This document shows positions 14,858-23,050 of a stretch of DNA of 48,791 nt, in pieces. The position numbers and the translations under genes were made by a program. Source of the DNA: Acidimicrobiia bacterium (lineage in GTDB: Bacteria; Actinomycetota; Acidimicrobiia; Spongiisociales; UBA5794); the NCBI GenBank assembly GCA_029939995.1, contig JAOZRW010000013.1, positions 1 through 48,791 of the forward strand, in the 5' to 3' direction. Below the pieces are notes generated by a model. It saw only the letters and a program-made list of their open reading frames with translations. It ran no database searches and was not told the origin of the DNA. The stretch's first letter is position 1. Every line of letters begins with the position of its first letter.

Positions 14858-15768
14858 GTTGATCCCTCCTGGAGGTGGCTGATCACGTCGTCGAGCATGT
14901 GTCGAGCATCATGGTGCCACGGAATCCATCGAATGCGTGGATCCCTGCGGAAGTAGGTACGTTGACGCTTCGCCAGCGCGCCGGTGGCCCGGATGGCCCG
15001 GTCGCGGGCGTCGGCCGGTGTCGCTGTGCCGTCGACCACGCCCAGGAGTTCGCGATATCCCACGGCCTGACGCGCCGTACGCCCCATCACCGGGGCCAAT
15101 CGTGCGACCTCGTCGAGGAAGCCCGCTTCGAGCATGGCGTCGAAACGCCCCGCGATCCGTCCGGCGAGCATCGGACCGGGGTCGATCCCGACGGCCGTGA
15201 AGGATCGGATCGGCCGGTAGGAGCGCACGGCCTCGGCTTGTTCTGTGGCCGCTCGCTCGGTCGGTGTTCCCCCGCCGAGGCGGACGATCTCCACCGCCCG
15301 CAAGACCCGTCTCGGGTTGTCGAGATCCACGGCGCCGGCGGCCTCCGGATCGGCGGAGAGCAGCTCTCTGCGAAGATCCGCAGCCGGGATCTGTTCCAGT
15401 TCCTCGCGAACGTCCCGGTCGGTTCCGGGAAACTCGAGGGGATCGACGAGAGAGCGGAAGTGCAGACCCGATCCGCCGGCGATCACGATCGGGCGCCCCC
15501 CGTCCCGGTCGGCGGCATCGAGGATCGCCGTTCCCATCGTCTGGAACTCCGCGACGGTGAACTCCCGGGAGGGATCCACCACGTCGACCATGTGATACCC
15601 GAATCGTTCACGAGCCGCCGGATCCGGTTTCGCCGTTCCGATGTCCATGCCGCGGAACACCTGCATCGAGTCGACGGACAGGATCTCCGCGCCCAGGCGG
15701 TCGGCGAGGCCCTCGGCCAGGTCGGACTTCCCGGCGGCCGTCGGCCCGAGTACGGCGATGATGCTCAG
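14854..15768 (-). CDS. miaA: tRNA dimethylallyltransferase
   Basis: A 304-residue enzyme that adds dimethylallyl to N6 of A37 in tRNAs reading UNN codons; its product is the substrate of MiaB, encoded just upstream. It has the P-loop GPTAAGKS at residues 8-15, SVDSMQVFRGMDIGTAKP, VIAGGSGLHFRSL and the tRNA-binding ARQAVGYREL plus AKRQRTYFRRD. No ATG, GTG or TTG lies in frame near the N-terminus. The only start giving the family N-terminus is a CTG at 15768, which overlaps the miaB stop (CTGA) and has AAGGAG exactly 7 nt upstream. An internal start would delete the P-loop. Confidence 0.94.
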   Translation of the reverse strand: MSIIAVLGPTAAGKSDLAEGLADRLGAEILSVDSMQVFRGMDIGTAKPDPAARERFGYHMVDVVDPSREFTVAEFQTMGTAILDAADRDGGRPIVIAGGSGLHFRSLVDPLEFPGTDRDVREELEQIPAADLRRELLSADPEAAGAVDLDNPRRVLRAVEIVRLGGGTPTERAATEQAEAVRSYRPIRSFTAVGIDPGPMLAGRIAGRFDAMLEAGFLDEVARLAPVMGRTARQAVGYRELLGVVDGTATPADARDRAIRATGALAKRQRTYFRRDPRIRWIPWHHDARHMLDDVISHLQEGST

Positions 15769-17153
15769 ACTTGGACTCCTTCGAGGTAGTGCGGGGCCGC
15801 CCGGGTGATCCGCACATCGAAGAAGCGGCCGGGCTCGAAGACGCCATCGACGTGCACGATCCGGTTCCCTTCGGTACGTGTCGTGGCCACGAGCGGGTTC
15901 CGCTTCGACGGGCCTTCGACGAGCACCGTCTCGATCCTGCCGACGCGCTCCCGGTTCCGTTCGTGAGTGATGGCGTTCTGGAGGGTGACGAGGCGGTCGA
16001 ACCGTTCCTGGATCGCGTCCGCCGGAACGGCGTCTCCCATCTCGGCGGCGGGGGTCCCGGGCCGTGGGGAGAACTGGAACATGTAGGCGCTGTCGAACCG
16101 GGCCTCTCGCACGACCTCGAGCGTTCGCTCGAAGTCCGCTTCGGTCTCCCCCGGGAAGCCGACGATGATGTCGGTCGAGACGCTCAGATCGGGAACGATG
16201 TCCCGGGCCATCGCGAGCTTCTCGAGGAACCTCGTGCCCGTGTAACCGCGATGCATGGCGGCGAGGATGCGGTCGCTCCCGGACTGGAGCGGCAGATGGA
16301 GTTGAGCGGCCACGGCGGCCGTCTCCGCCATGGCGAGAGCGACGTCTTCTTTGATGTCCTTCGGATGGGGACTCGTGTACCGGATACGGCCGATGCCTTC
16401 GATCTCCCCGGCTCGGCGCAGCAGATCCGCGAACAGCGGTTGCCGCCCGTTGAGGTCCAGGTCTCGGCCGTACGAGTTGACGTTCTGGCCGAGCAGCGTC
16501 ACTTCGACGACCCCGTCGTCGGCCAGACGCCGGATCTCGCTGATGACGTCGCCGGGTCGTCGGCTGATCTCGGGGCCGCGCACGATCGGAACGATGCAGA
16601 ACGTGCAACTGTTGTTGCATCCGGTGGTGATCGTCACCCATGCCGAGTGATCAGACTCCCTGCGCGACGGCAACATCGATGGAGCGTCGTCCGGGTTGCC
16701 CGACTCTTCCCAGATCTCGGTGACGGGCCCCCACTCGTCGACGCGGTCGAGCAGGTCGACGACACGGTGCGTGTTGTGCGTGCCGAACACGACGTCCACC
16801 CATCCGGCCCGCTCCCGGACGGCGTCCTTGTCCTTCTGCGCTGCGCATCCCCCGACGACGATCCGCAACCCCGGATTCCGCTGCTTCTCCGCCTTCAGCG
16901 AACCAAGGTATCCGTAGAGGCGCTGGTCGGCGTTCTCCCGGATGGTGCACGTGTTGACGATCACGACGTCGGCCCGGCGTACGTCCCCGGTCGGCACCAT
17001 CCCGTCCGCCTCGAGGAGTCCTGCGATCCGTTCGGAGTCGTGTTCGTTCATCTGGCATCCGAACGTGCGGATGAAGTACGACCGGCCCGCTCGTCGCGGC
17101 ACGCGTTCCTCGTGTACGGCGGGCATCCCGATCGGCGTTACGTCGGTCGTCAT
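15765..17153 (-). CDS. miaB: tRNA-2-methylthio-N6-dimethylallyladenosine synthase
   Basis: A 462-residue methylthiotransferase that adds the 2-methylthio group to i6A37 of tRNA. The UPF0004 domain has its three cluster cysteines (FGCQMNEHDSE, NTCTIRE, GGCAAQ). The radical-SAM domain has GCNNSCTFCIVP, and a TRAM domain closes the C-terminus. Two [4Fe-4S] clusters are expected, which NfuA may supply. ATG 17153 lies 16 nt after the rny stop, and the gene is coupled to miaA by a CTGA overlap. Confidence 0.96.
   Translation of the reverse strand: MTTDVTPIGMPAVHEERVPRRAGRSYFIRTFGCQMNEHDSERIAGLLEADGMVPTGDVRRADVVIVNTCTIRENADQRLYGYLGSLKAEKQRNPGLRIVVGGCAAQKDKDAVRERAGWVDVVFGTHNTHRVVDLLDRVDEWGPVTEIWEESGNPDDAPSMLPSRRESDHSAWVTITTGCNNSCTFCIVPIVRGPEISRRPGDVISEIRRLADDGVVEVTLLGQNVNSYGRDLDLNGRQPLFADLLRRAGEIEGIGRIRYTSPHPKDIKEDVALAMAETAAVAAQLHLPLQSGSDRILAAMHRGYTGTRFLEKLAMARDIVPDLSVSTDIIVGFPGETEADFERTLEVVREARFDSAYMFQFSPRPGTPAAEMGDAVPADAIQERFDRLVTLQNAITHERNRERVGRIETVLVEGPSKRNPLVATTRTEGNRIVHVDGVFEPGRFFDVRITRAAPHYLEGVQV
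15776..15781 (-). promoter_or_regulatory. ribosome binding site supporting the CTG start of miaA
   Basis: Minus-strand AAGGAG inside the end of miaB, 7 nt from the CTG at 15768. Confidence 0.65.
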
Positions 17154-17169
17154 CGTGAACCGTCCGCGA

Positions 17170-18690
17170 TCAGCGGGCGTAGTCCCGCGCCCGGTACTCG
17201 CGGATGACCGTCACCTCGATCTGACCGGGGTACTGGAGGTTCTCCTCCAGCTTCCTGGCGATCTTCCTCGCCAGATCGCCCGCTTGCAGATCGTCGACGC
17301 TCACGGGATCGACGACGACCCGGATCTCCCGACCGGCCTGGAGGGCGAACACCTTCGCGACACCGGAGAACGCTCCGGCGATCTCTTCGAGCTTCTCGAG
17401 GCGACGGACGTAGGACTCGAGCGCTTCGCGTCTCGCGCCGGGACGGGCTGCGGACACCGCATCCGCTGCCTGGACGATGACGGCCGTCAGCGTCCGCGGC
17501 TCCACCTCGTTGTGGTGTGCCTCGATGGCATGAACGATCGCGGGGTCCTCTCCGAATCGTCTCGCGATCTCGGCGCCGATGATGGCGTGCGAGCCTCCGA
17601 CCTCATGCGACACCGCTTTCCCGATGTCGTGGAGGAACGCGGCCCGCTTCGCTTCCTTCTGGTCGACGCCGAGCTCGGCGGCGAGCATCCCCGCGATGTG
17701 GGCCGATTGGACCAGGTGGTTGAGGACGTTCTGTCCGTAGCTCGTCCGGTACTGCAGGCGCCCGAGCAGGGTGATGAGCTCCGGGTGCATCTTGGTGAGC
17801 CCGACCTCGAGCAACGCCCACTCGCCGGAGTCCCTGATCGACTGTTCGACCTCTTCCCGGGATTTCTCGTACGCCTCTTCGATGGATGAGGGGTGGATGC
17901 GCCCGCTCTCGACGAGCTTCTCGAGTGCTCTGCGAGCGACTTCTCTCCGGACCGGATCGAACGTCGACACGGACACTGCTTCCGGTGTGTCGTCGACGAT
18001 CAGGTTGACGCCGGCGACCGCCTCGAAGGTGCGGATGTTGCGTCCGTCTCTGCCGATGATCCGGCCCTTCATGTCATCCGACTCGAGCGGAACGACCGAC
18101 ACGGTCGTCTCCGACACAACCTCGGCCGCGAGCCGCTGGATGACGGTCGCGAGGATCCGGCGGCCTCGCCTCTCCGATTCCTCGCGTGCACGAACTTCGA
18201 GATCCCGGACGAGCACCATCGCTTCGCGCCGGGCCTCCGCCTCCACCTGTTCGAGGAGTTCGGCTTTCGCCGCCTTCGAGTCGAATCCTGCGATCCGTTC
18301 GAGGGCGCCTCTTGCTTCTTCCTTCACCGCTTCGGCCTGCGCCACCGCCTCGGCCGCGGCGCTCTCCCGCGCGAGGATCATCTCCTCGCGTTGGGCGAGG
18401 TTCGCCGCGCGTTGTTCCAGGGTCGCTTCGCGTTGGGCGAGCCGGGCTTCCTGAGAGCCGATCTCCACCCGTCGGTGTTCGAGCGTCGCATCTTCACGGT
18501 CGCGGTAGGTCTCTGCCTTCGAGCGGGCTTCCTCTTCCGCTCTCGCCAGGATCCGCTGCGCCTCGAGGCGAGCATCTCCGAGCGTTTCGTCGGGCGTCGC
18601 CTGACGGCTCCCCCTTCGCGACAGCATGTACCCTGCGATGACCGCGAGGCCGACGACGGCGACTACGAGTCCCGCCAGGAGCCACTGCAT
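17170..18690 (-). CDS. rny: ribonuclease Y
   Basis: A 506-residue membrane-anchored endoribonuclease that starts mRNA decay. Order of parts: N-terminal membrane helix (about 2-22), a long Ala/Glu/Arg coiled coil (about 30-200), a KH domain with GRIIGRDGRNIRTFE (about 209-225) and an HD domain with AAFLHDIGKAVSHE (near 350). Three ATG codons are tandem (18696, 18693, 18690); GGAG directly abuts the first, so the third, six bases on, is the likeliest start. It sits between recA and miaB where many actinobacteria have recX and other genes; no recX is seen here. A perfect hairpin lies 34 nt upstream. Confidence 0.94.
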   Translation of the reverse strand: MQWLLAGLVVAVVGLAVIAGYMLSRRGSRQATPDETLGDARLEAQRILARAEEEARSKAETYRDREDATLEHRRVEIGSQEARLAQREATLEQRAANLAQREEMILARESAAAEAVAQAEAVKEEARGALERIAGFDSKAAKAELLEQVEAEARREAMVLVRDLEVRAREESERRGRRILATVIQRLAAEVVSETTVSVVPLESDDMKGRIIGRDGRNIRTFEAVAGVNLIVDDTPEAVSVSTFDPVRREVARRALEKLVESGRIHPSSIEEAYEKSREEVEQSIRDSGEWALLEVGLTKMHPELITLLGRLQYRTSYGQNVLNHLVQSAHIAGMLAAELGVDQKEAKRAAFLHDIGKAVSHEVGGSHAIIGAEIARRFGEDPAIVHAIEAHHNEVEPRTLTAVIVQAADAVSAARPGARREALESYVRRLEKLEEIAGAFSGVAKVFALQAGREIRVVVDPVSVDDLQAGDLARKIARKLEENLQYPGQIEVTVIREYRARDYAR

Positions 18691-18723
18691 CATCATCTCC
18701 AGTTCTGTGAACCAGATCGCAGC

Positions 18724-18748
18724 GTGCCGAGCCCATCAGGCTCGGCAC
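18724..18748. terminator. perfect hairpin between recA and rny
   Basis: GTGCCGAGCC / GGCTCGGCAC, a 10-bp stem with a 5-nt loop, about 170 nt after the recA stop and 34 nt before rny. No T tract follows on either strand, so it may be a weak terminator, an RNA-stability element or a processing site. Confidence 0.45.
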
Positions 18749-18919
18749 ACACCGGTCGCAGCGTCGCACTTCGGGGCGTCTAGCCCCGTTTCCATCCCAG
18801 ATTCGCTGTTTTCGGTATCGACATCTGCGTTCTCGTTCGCTTTGGTATTCAGTGTTTGGTGTGTGTCTGATCCGATGGTACCGCACATTCGCCTTCGCGA
18901 AGCGCGAAATCCGGCGGAC

Positions 18920-21052
18920 CTACCCCGCGGTCGGCTCGGCATCGTCCGTCTCGGCGACTTCCGCCTCCGCGTCTTCCTCGATCACGCCGACGGCCCGGAG
19001 GACCTGGTCCTGGAGTTGAACTGCAAGTTGAGGGTTCTCCCTGAGGAAGAGCTTCGCCTTCTCACGGCCCTGTCCGAGCTGATCCCCGTCGTAGGTGTAC
19101 CAGGCGCCCGCCTTCTTGACGATGCCCTCTTCGACGGCGACGTCGAGCAGGCTTCCCTCCCGGGAGATCCCCTCGCCGAACATGATGTCGAACTCTGCAA
19201 GGCGGAACGGCGGAGCGACCTTGTTCTTGGCGATCTTCGCTCGGACCCGGTTCCCGACGTTGTCGGTTCCCGACTTGATCGCCTCGATCCTCCGAACGTC
19301 GATACGGACGCTCGCGTAGAACTTGAGGGCACGCCCACCCGGGGTCGTCTCAGGTGAATTGTGCACCATCACGCCGTCGACCAGGTAGTTGTGATGCCCC
19401 TCGACCTCGAGGTCGAACTTCCGCATCGAGCGCGTGGCCGGTTTCTCGTGGATGTCGACGATGGGGACGGGTGTGAGATTCATCCGTTCGATGGCCGGCT
19501 CGACATACACCGCATAGCGGCCGCGATGATGCCGCAGCAGCTTGTACGACATGGCCTCGGGAACGTACGGGGCGATGAGCGCGTGCAACGCCTCGGTACC
19601 GTCCTTGTCGAACACGATGACGGCCTTGCCCGCCCGGTCCTTGAGCCCGCATGAGAGCCCGTACGTGTCGTTCAGGAGTTGAACGAGACGGGTCCTGGAC
19701 GTGCGTTCCATCGCTTCGACGCAGACGTCGGAGCGCCCGGCAGAGCCGTCGATCCGACGCTCGGCGAATGTCCCATCGTCCATGTACCAGACCGCGAGGG
19801 CGAAGGGTGTGAGCTCCTTGAGATAGTCCCAACTGAATACCTTCTTGTCGCCGACGTACACGGCATCCCGAAGGCCGTCGAGTTCGACCAGCGGTGTCGT
19901 CTCGACCATCAGGCCACCCTTCGCATGCGGGCTGATGCCGAGGGGGACGCCTTCGAGCAGCGACGCCTTCCACCGTGCATAGTCATCCTGCTTGGGGCCG
20001 TGACCGAAACGGAACCGGGACTTCATCGTCACGCCGACCTCGTGAACCGGTTTGGGAGAGATCGACCCGTCTCCCATGAGCCCTCCGAGAACGAGTTGGC
20101 GTTGCTGATCGGACAGGTAGTGCTTCATCGGCATCAGGACCGAGTCCCCGACCGCGAGATCCCCCGCCTCCCGCCAACCCATCGGCGTTGCGATCTTGTG
20201 CGGCTCCGTCGCGGCGAACTGGGCCCTGCCGTTCCCCTCCGGCTTGTAGACCGTGAACTGCAGGAAGCGCTCGGCGTTGCCGTTGTCGAACCAGTTCACG
20301 ACTCGTGCCGGCTCGACCTTGCCTGTCTCGGGATCGACGGCGAGAACCTCGACGGGAAGCTTCTGGTTGACGATCTTGCCGATCTTCTCCTGCGTTCCGT
20401 CGGCGAGCGTCACCCGGGTTCCGTACTGGAAGCAGCCGAACATCACACCGATCTTCTCGCGAAGCTGGTTGATGAAGATGACGGTCGTGTGAGAGCGGTT
20501 GACGGTCCCGGCCAGTTTCCGCAGGGCCTGGGACATGAGACGGGCCTGGAGACCGACGTGGGTGTCCCCCATGTCTCCTTCGAGCTCGGCGCGCGGCACG
20601 AGGGCTGCGACCGAATCGATGACCACGATGTCGAGCGCCCCGGATCGGATCAGCATGTCGGTGATCTCGAGCGCCTGCTCCCCCGTGTCCGGCTGGGAGA
20701 TGAGCAGTTCGTCGACGTCGACACCGATCGCCCTGGCGTAGACGGGGTCGAGGGCATGCTCGGCGTCGATGAACGCGGCGAGGCCGCCGTTGCGCTGCGC
20801 TTCGGCGACGATGTGCAGAGCGAGGGTCGTCTTCCCCGAGCTCTCAGGCCCGTAGATCTCGACGATGCGTCCGCGGGGCACCCCGCCGATGCCGAGTGCG
20901 AGATCGAGCGAGAGGGCTCCGGTGGGGATCGAGTCCATCATACGGATCTCTTCGTCGCCCATTCTCATGATGGCGCCCTTGCCGAATTGCCGTTCGATCT
21001 GGGACATCGCCATCTCGATGTTCTTGTCCCGGTCTTTGTGGTCCTGGGCCAC
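18920..21052 (-). CDS. recA: recombinase RecA precursor with intein
   Basis: A 710-residue precursor. Residues 1-206 and 566-710 together make a normal 351-residue RecA: Walker A GPESSGKT (68-75), [12 protein letters not shown], the L2-region [12 protein letters not shown], then [18 protein letters not shown] and an acidic C-terminus. Residues 207-565 are an in-frame intein after the Gly of GVMFG. RecA drives strand exchange and triggers LexA self-cleavage. The GTG at 21052 has AAGGAG 5 nt upstream. Two control elements precede it: a RecA-NDp-like motif at 21079-21102 and a LexA box at 21156-21169. No recX follows. Confidence 0.97.
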   Translation of the reverse strand: MAQDHKDRDKNIEMAMSQIERQFGKGAIMRMGDEEIRMMDSIPTGALSLDLALGIGGVPRGRIVEIYGPESSGKTTLALHIVAEAQRNGGLAAFIDAEHALDPVYARAIGVDVDELLISQPDTGEQALEITDMLIRSGALDIVVIDSVAALVPRAELEGDMGDTHVGLQARLMSQALRKLAGTVNRSHTTVIFINQLREKIGVMFGCFQYGTRVTLADGTQEKIGKIVNQKLPVEVLAVDPETGKVEPARVVNWFDNGNAERFLQFTVYKPEGNGRAQFAATEPHKIATPMGWREAGDLAVGDSVLMPMKHYLSDQQRQLVLGGLMGDGSISPKPVHEVGVTMKSRFRFGHGPKQDDYARWKASLLEGVPLGISPHAKGGLMVETTPLVELDGLRDAVYVGDKKVFSWDYLKELTPFALAVWYMDDGTFAERRIDGSAGRSDVCVEAMERTSRTRLVQLLNDTYGLSCGLKDRAGKAVIVFDKDGTEALHALIAPYVPEAMSYKLLRHHRGRYAVYVEPAIERMNLTPVPIVDIHEKPATRSMRKFDLEVEGHHNYLVDGVMVHNSPETTPGGRALKFYASVRIDVRRIEAIKSGTDNVGNRVRAKIAKNKVAPPFRLAEFDIMFGEGISREGSLLDVAVEEGIVKKAGAWYTYDGDQLGQGREKAKLFLRENPQLAVQLQDQVLRAVGVIEEDAEAEVAETDDAEPTAG
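19358..20434 (-). mobile_element. RecA intein with LAGLIDADG homing endonuclease
   Basis: A 359-residue class 1 intein. It begins with Cys ([13 protein letters not shown], block A) and has a TEPHKIAT block B. A two-motif LAGLIDADG endonuclease follows ([11 protein letters not shown] at about 114-124, [12 protein letters not shown] at about 212-223). It ends with block F ([13 protein letters not shown]) and block G (VMVHN, then Ser as +1 residue). All splicing residues are intact. The insertion point after GVMFG is the one I recall for the Mycobacterium leprae RecA intein, not the M. tuberculosis site further downstream. The intact endonuclease acids (Asp in both motifs) suggest recent or continuing mobility. 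Confidence 0.96.
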
Positions 21053-21078
21053 GATGTCTCCTTCTTCGACGTCCCCGC

Positions 21079-21102
21079 AACGTACCGGGTGCCTGTGACA
21101 GA
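21079..21102 (-). promoter_or_regulatory. TCTGTCACA-N9-TACGTT motif, proximal recA promoter
   Basis: Minus-strand TCTGTCACA (21094-21102), 9 nt, TACGTT (21079-21084). A start near 21072 would give a 20-nt leader carrying the AAGGAG site. The arrangement mirrors mycobacterial recA, where a LexA-independent promoter lies nearer the gene than the LexA-controlled one. Confidence 0.65.
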
Positions 21103-21155
21103 TTCTGTTCCGCGAACCACAACCATGGTATTCGCGGGAGGTTCCGTACGATAGT

Positions 21156-21169
21156 CGAACATCTGTTCG
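21156..21169. promoter_or_regulatory. LexA (SOS) box of recA
   Basis: CGAACATCTGTTCG, a perfect operator, about 105 nt before the recA start. TATCGT just downstream (minus strand, 21148-21153) may be the -10 it controls. Confidence 0.9.
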
Positions 21170-21266
21170 ATGTCGAGGAAATGGCGTCGTGCGCGCGAAT
21201 CCGGATCCTCATGCTCGTTGGCGGCTCCAAGACGACCCGGACACGACCCGGGGCACGGCCGACCGG

Positions 21267-21809
21267 TCAGAGGAGGACTTCGTCGACGACCTCGTAGCGG
21301 GCACCGTCGCGGCCGAGTTCGCTCCGGTAGAGCGTCAGCCGGTCGACCCTCATCGTCAGCGGGAATCGGGGCACCCGGTCGATGAGTCCGCGGACGTCCT
21401 GCGGTGGGCGGATCCGGGAGAGCGTGAGATGCGGATGGAACGGGCGGTCCTCCGGATCGAAGCCCGCCGAGACCGCGGCCGCCTCGCAGACGGCCGCCGC
21501 CGAGGCCACCTCGGACCTGCCGCGATCGACGCCGAGCCACAGCACCGTCGCTCGCGACGGCTTCGGGAACGCGCCGAGCGTGTCGAACCCGAGTGTGAAC
21601 GGCTCGACCGTCAGATGATCGTCGAGGAACTCCAAGATCCGGTCTCGTTGGACCGCCCCGGTCGGCCCGAGGAACCGCAGCGTGAGATGCCAGTTGTCCG
21701 GAGGAGTCGGGCGCCCCGGGAGCCGCATCGTGTGTTCCATGAGGAACGAGGCGAGGCCGTGGCGGACTTCATCGGACAAGGCCACGGCGACGAAGAGCCG
21801 CTCGCTCAC
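21267..21809 (-). CDS. thpR: RNA 2',3'-cyclic phosphodiesterase
   Basis: A 180-residue member of the 2H phosphoesterase family (LigT/ThpR), with both catalytic HxTx motifs: NWHLTLRFLG (near residue 40) and FHPHLTLSRI (near residue 125). It opens 2',3'-cyclic phosphates at RNA ends; the cellular role is unclear. Its GTG at 21809 overlaps the cinA stop (GTGA), so it is the last gene of rimO-cinA-thpR. A thpR-like gene between cinA and recA is a familiar actinobacterial arrangement. Confidence 0.9.
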   Translation of the reverse strand: MSERLFVAVALSDEVRHGLASFLMEHTMRLPGRPTPPDNWHLTLRFLGPTGAVQRDRILEFLDDHLTVEPFTLGFDTLGAFPKPSRATVLWLGVDRGRSEVASAAAVCEAAAVSAGFDPEDRPFHPHLTLSRIRPPQDVRGLIDRVPRFPLTMRVDRLTLYRSELGRDGARYEVVDEVLL

Positions 21810-23050
21810 CCGCTCCCCCAGGCGATGCCGAGGAGCGACATGCGGGTGAGGTGCAACGCTGCCGTGGTCGCGAACGTCCTGACCCGTTCACGGTCACCCG
21901 GGAGTCTCAGCGTCTTGACCCGTGTCCCGTCCGGCGTCGCCACCGCGATGATCACGGTACCGACGGGCTGTTCCTGCGGGTCGGGGCCGGCCGAACCCGT
22001 CACCGCCACGGCCAGATCAACGTCGAGACGGGCCCGGGCTCCGGCCGCCATCGCCACGGCCGCCGCTTCGCTCACGACGCCGTGTTCCGCCACGACGGTA
22101 TGGGGAACGTCGAGCAGTCGCTCTTTCACCCCGGTCGCGTAGGCGACGATGGCGCCCCGGAACACGCGGCTCGCACCGGGTATCGAAGTGATGCGGCCTG
22201 CGACGAGCCCTCCGGTCACGGACTCAGCAGTCCCGAACGACCACCCTCGCTCTTCGAGCATGCGCAGTACCACGACTTCGACGGTGTCGGTGTCCGTGCC
22301 GAAGATCCGCTCACCGAGGCGTTCCCGGACGAGGGACTCCATGGGGGCGATCAACGCTTCCGCCTCGCGGCTCGTCGCCGCCTTCGCCGTGATCCTGATC
22401 TTGATCTCACCGGCGGACGCGAGGAAGGCGATGCTCGGATTGGTCGACGTGTCGTAGAGGTCCGCGAGTCGTTCGCCGATCGCCGACTCCGACTCGCCCC
22501 ACGTGCGAAGCAGGCGGCTCGCAACGACCGTTTCGTCGGCGCCCCGGAGGAACGGGATGACCTCGTCTTCGAGCATGGGGATCATCTCGGCGGGAACGCC
22601 GGGGAGTGCGAAGATCCAGGTCCCTGCGATCTGCATCCGGATTCCGGGAGCGGTCCCCTTCGGGTTGCGGATCAACGTCGAACCTTCCGGACGTTCCGCC
22701 TGCTGGAGGTTCGAATCCGGCATCACCCGGCCGCTGCGCTCCCACCGCAGGCGCAGCGCCTCTGCCTGCGTCTCGTCGAATATGAGCGGGACTCCGGCGG
22801 CACGTGCGAGCGCCTCCCTGGTCAGGTCGTCTTTCGTGGGCCCGAGGCCGCCGGTGATGATCAGCGCGTCCGCCCGGCCGCAGGCTGCGGTGACGGCGTC
22901 GGCGATCCGCGCCTCGTTGTCGCCGACCACGGTCTGTTGGAAGTGGTCGAGGCCGGCGTCTGCGAGACGCTCACCGATCCGCGTCGCGTTCGAGTTGACG
23001 ATCTGCCCGAGCAGCAGCTCCGTTCCGACGGCCAGGACCTCGACGATCAT
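21806..23050 (-). CDS. cinA: CinA family protein (competence/damage-inducible, NMN deamidase domain)
   Basis: 414 residues with two domains: an N-terminal MoaB/MogA-like domain (VGTELLLGQIVNSNATRI, TGGLGPTKDDLTREALA) and a C-terminal CinA amidase domain (TAESVTGGLVAGRITSIPGAS, VVSEAAAVAMAAGARARL, AVTGSAGPD). Family members cleave ADP-ribose and/or deamidate NMN in pyridine-nucleotide repair and recycling. The ATG at 23050 overlaps the rimO stop (ATGA). cinA upstream of recA is an old conserved pairing. Confidence 0.94.
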   Translation of the reverse strand: MIVEVLAVGTELLLGQIVNSNATRIGERLADAGLDHFQQTVVGDNEARIADAVTAACGRADALIITGGLGPTKDDLTREALARAAGVPLIFDETQAEALRLRWERSGRVMPDSNLQQAERPEGSTLIRNPKGTAPGIRMQIAGTWIFALPGVPAEMIPMLEDEVIPFLRGADETVVASRLLRTWGESESAIGERLADLYDTSTNPSIAFLASAGEIKIRITAKAATSREAEALIAPMESLVRERLGERIFGTDTDTVEVVVLRMLEERGWSFGTAESVTGGLVAGRITSIPGASRVFRGAIVAYATGVKERLLDVPHTVVAEHGVVSEAAAVAMAAGARARLDVDLAVAVTGSAGPDPQEQPVGTVIIAVATPDGTRVKTLRLPGDRERVRTFATTAALHLTRMSLLGIAWGSG

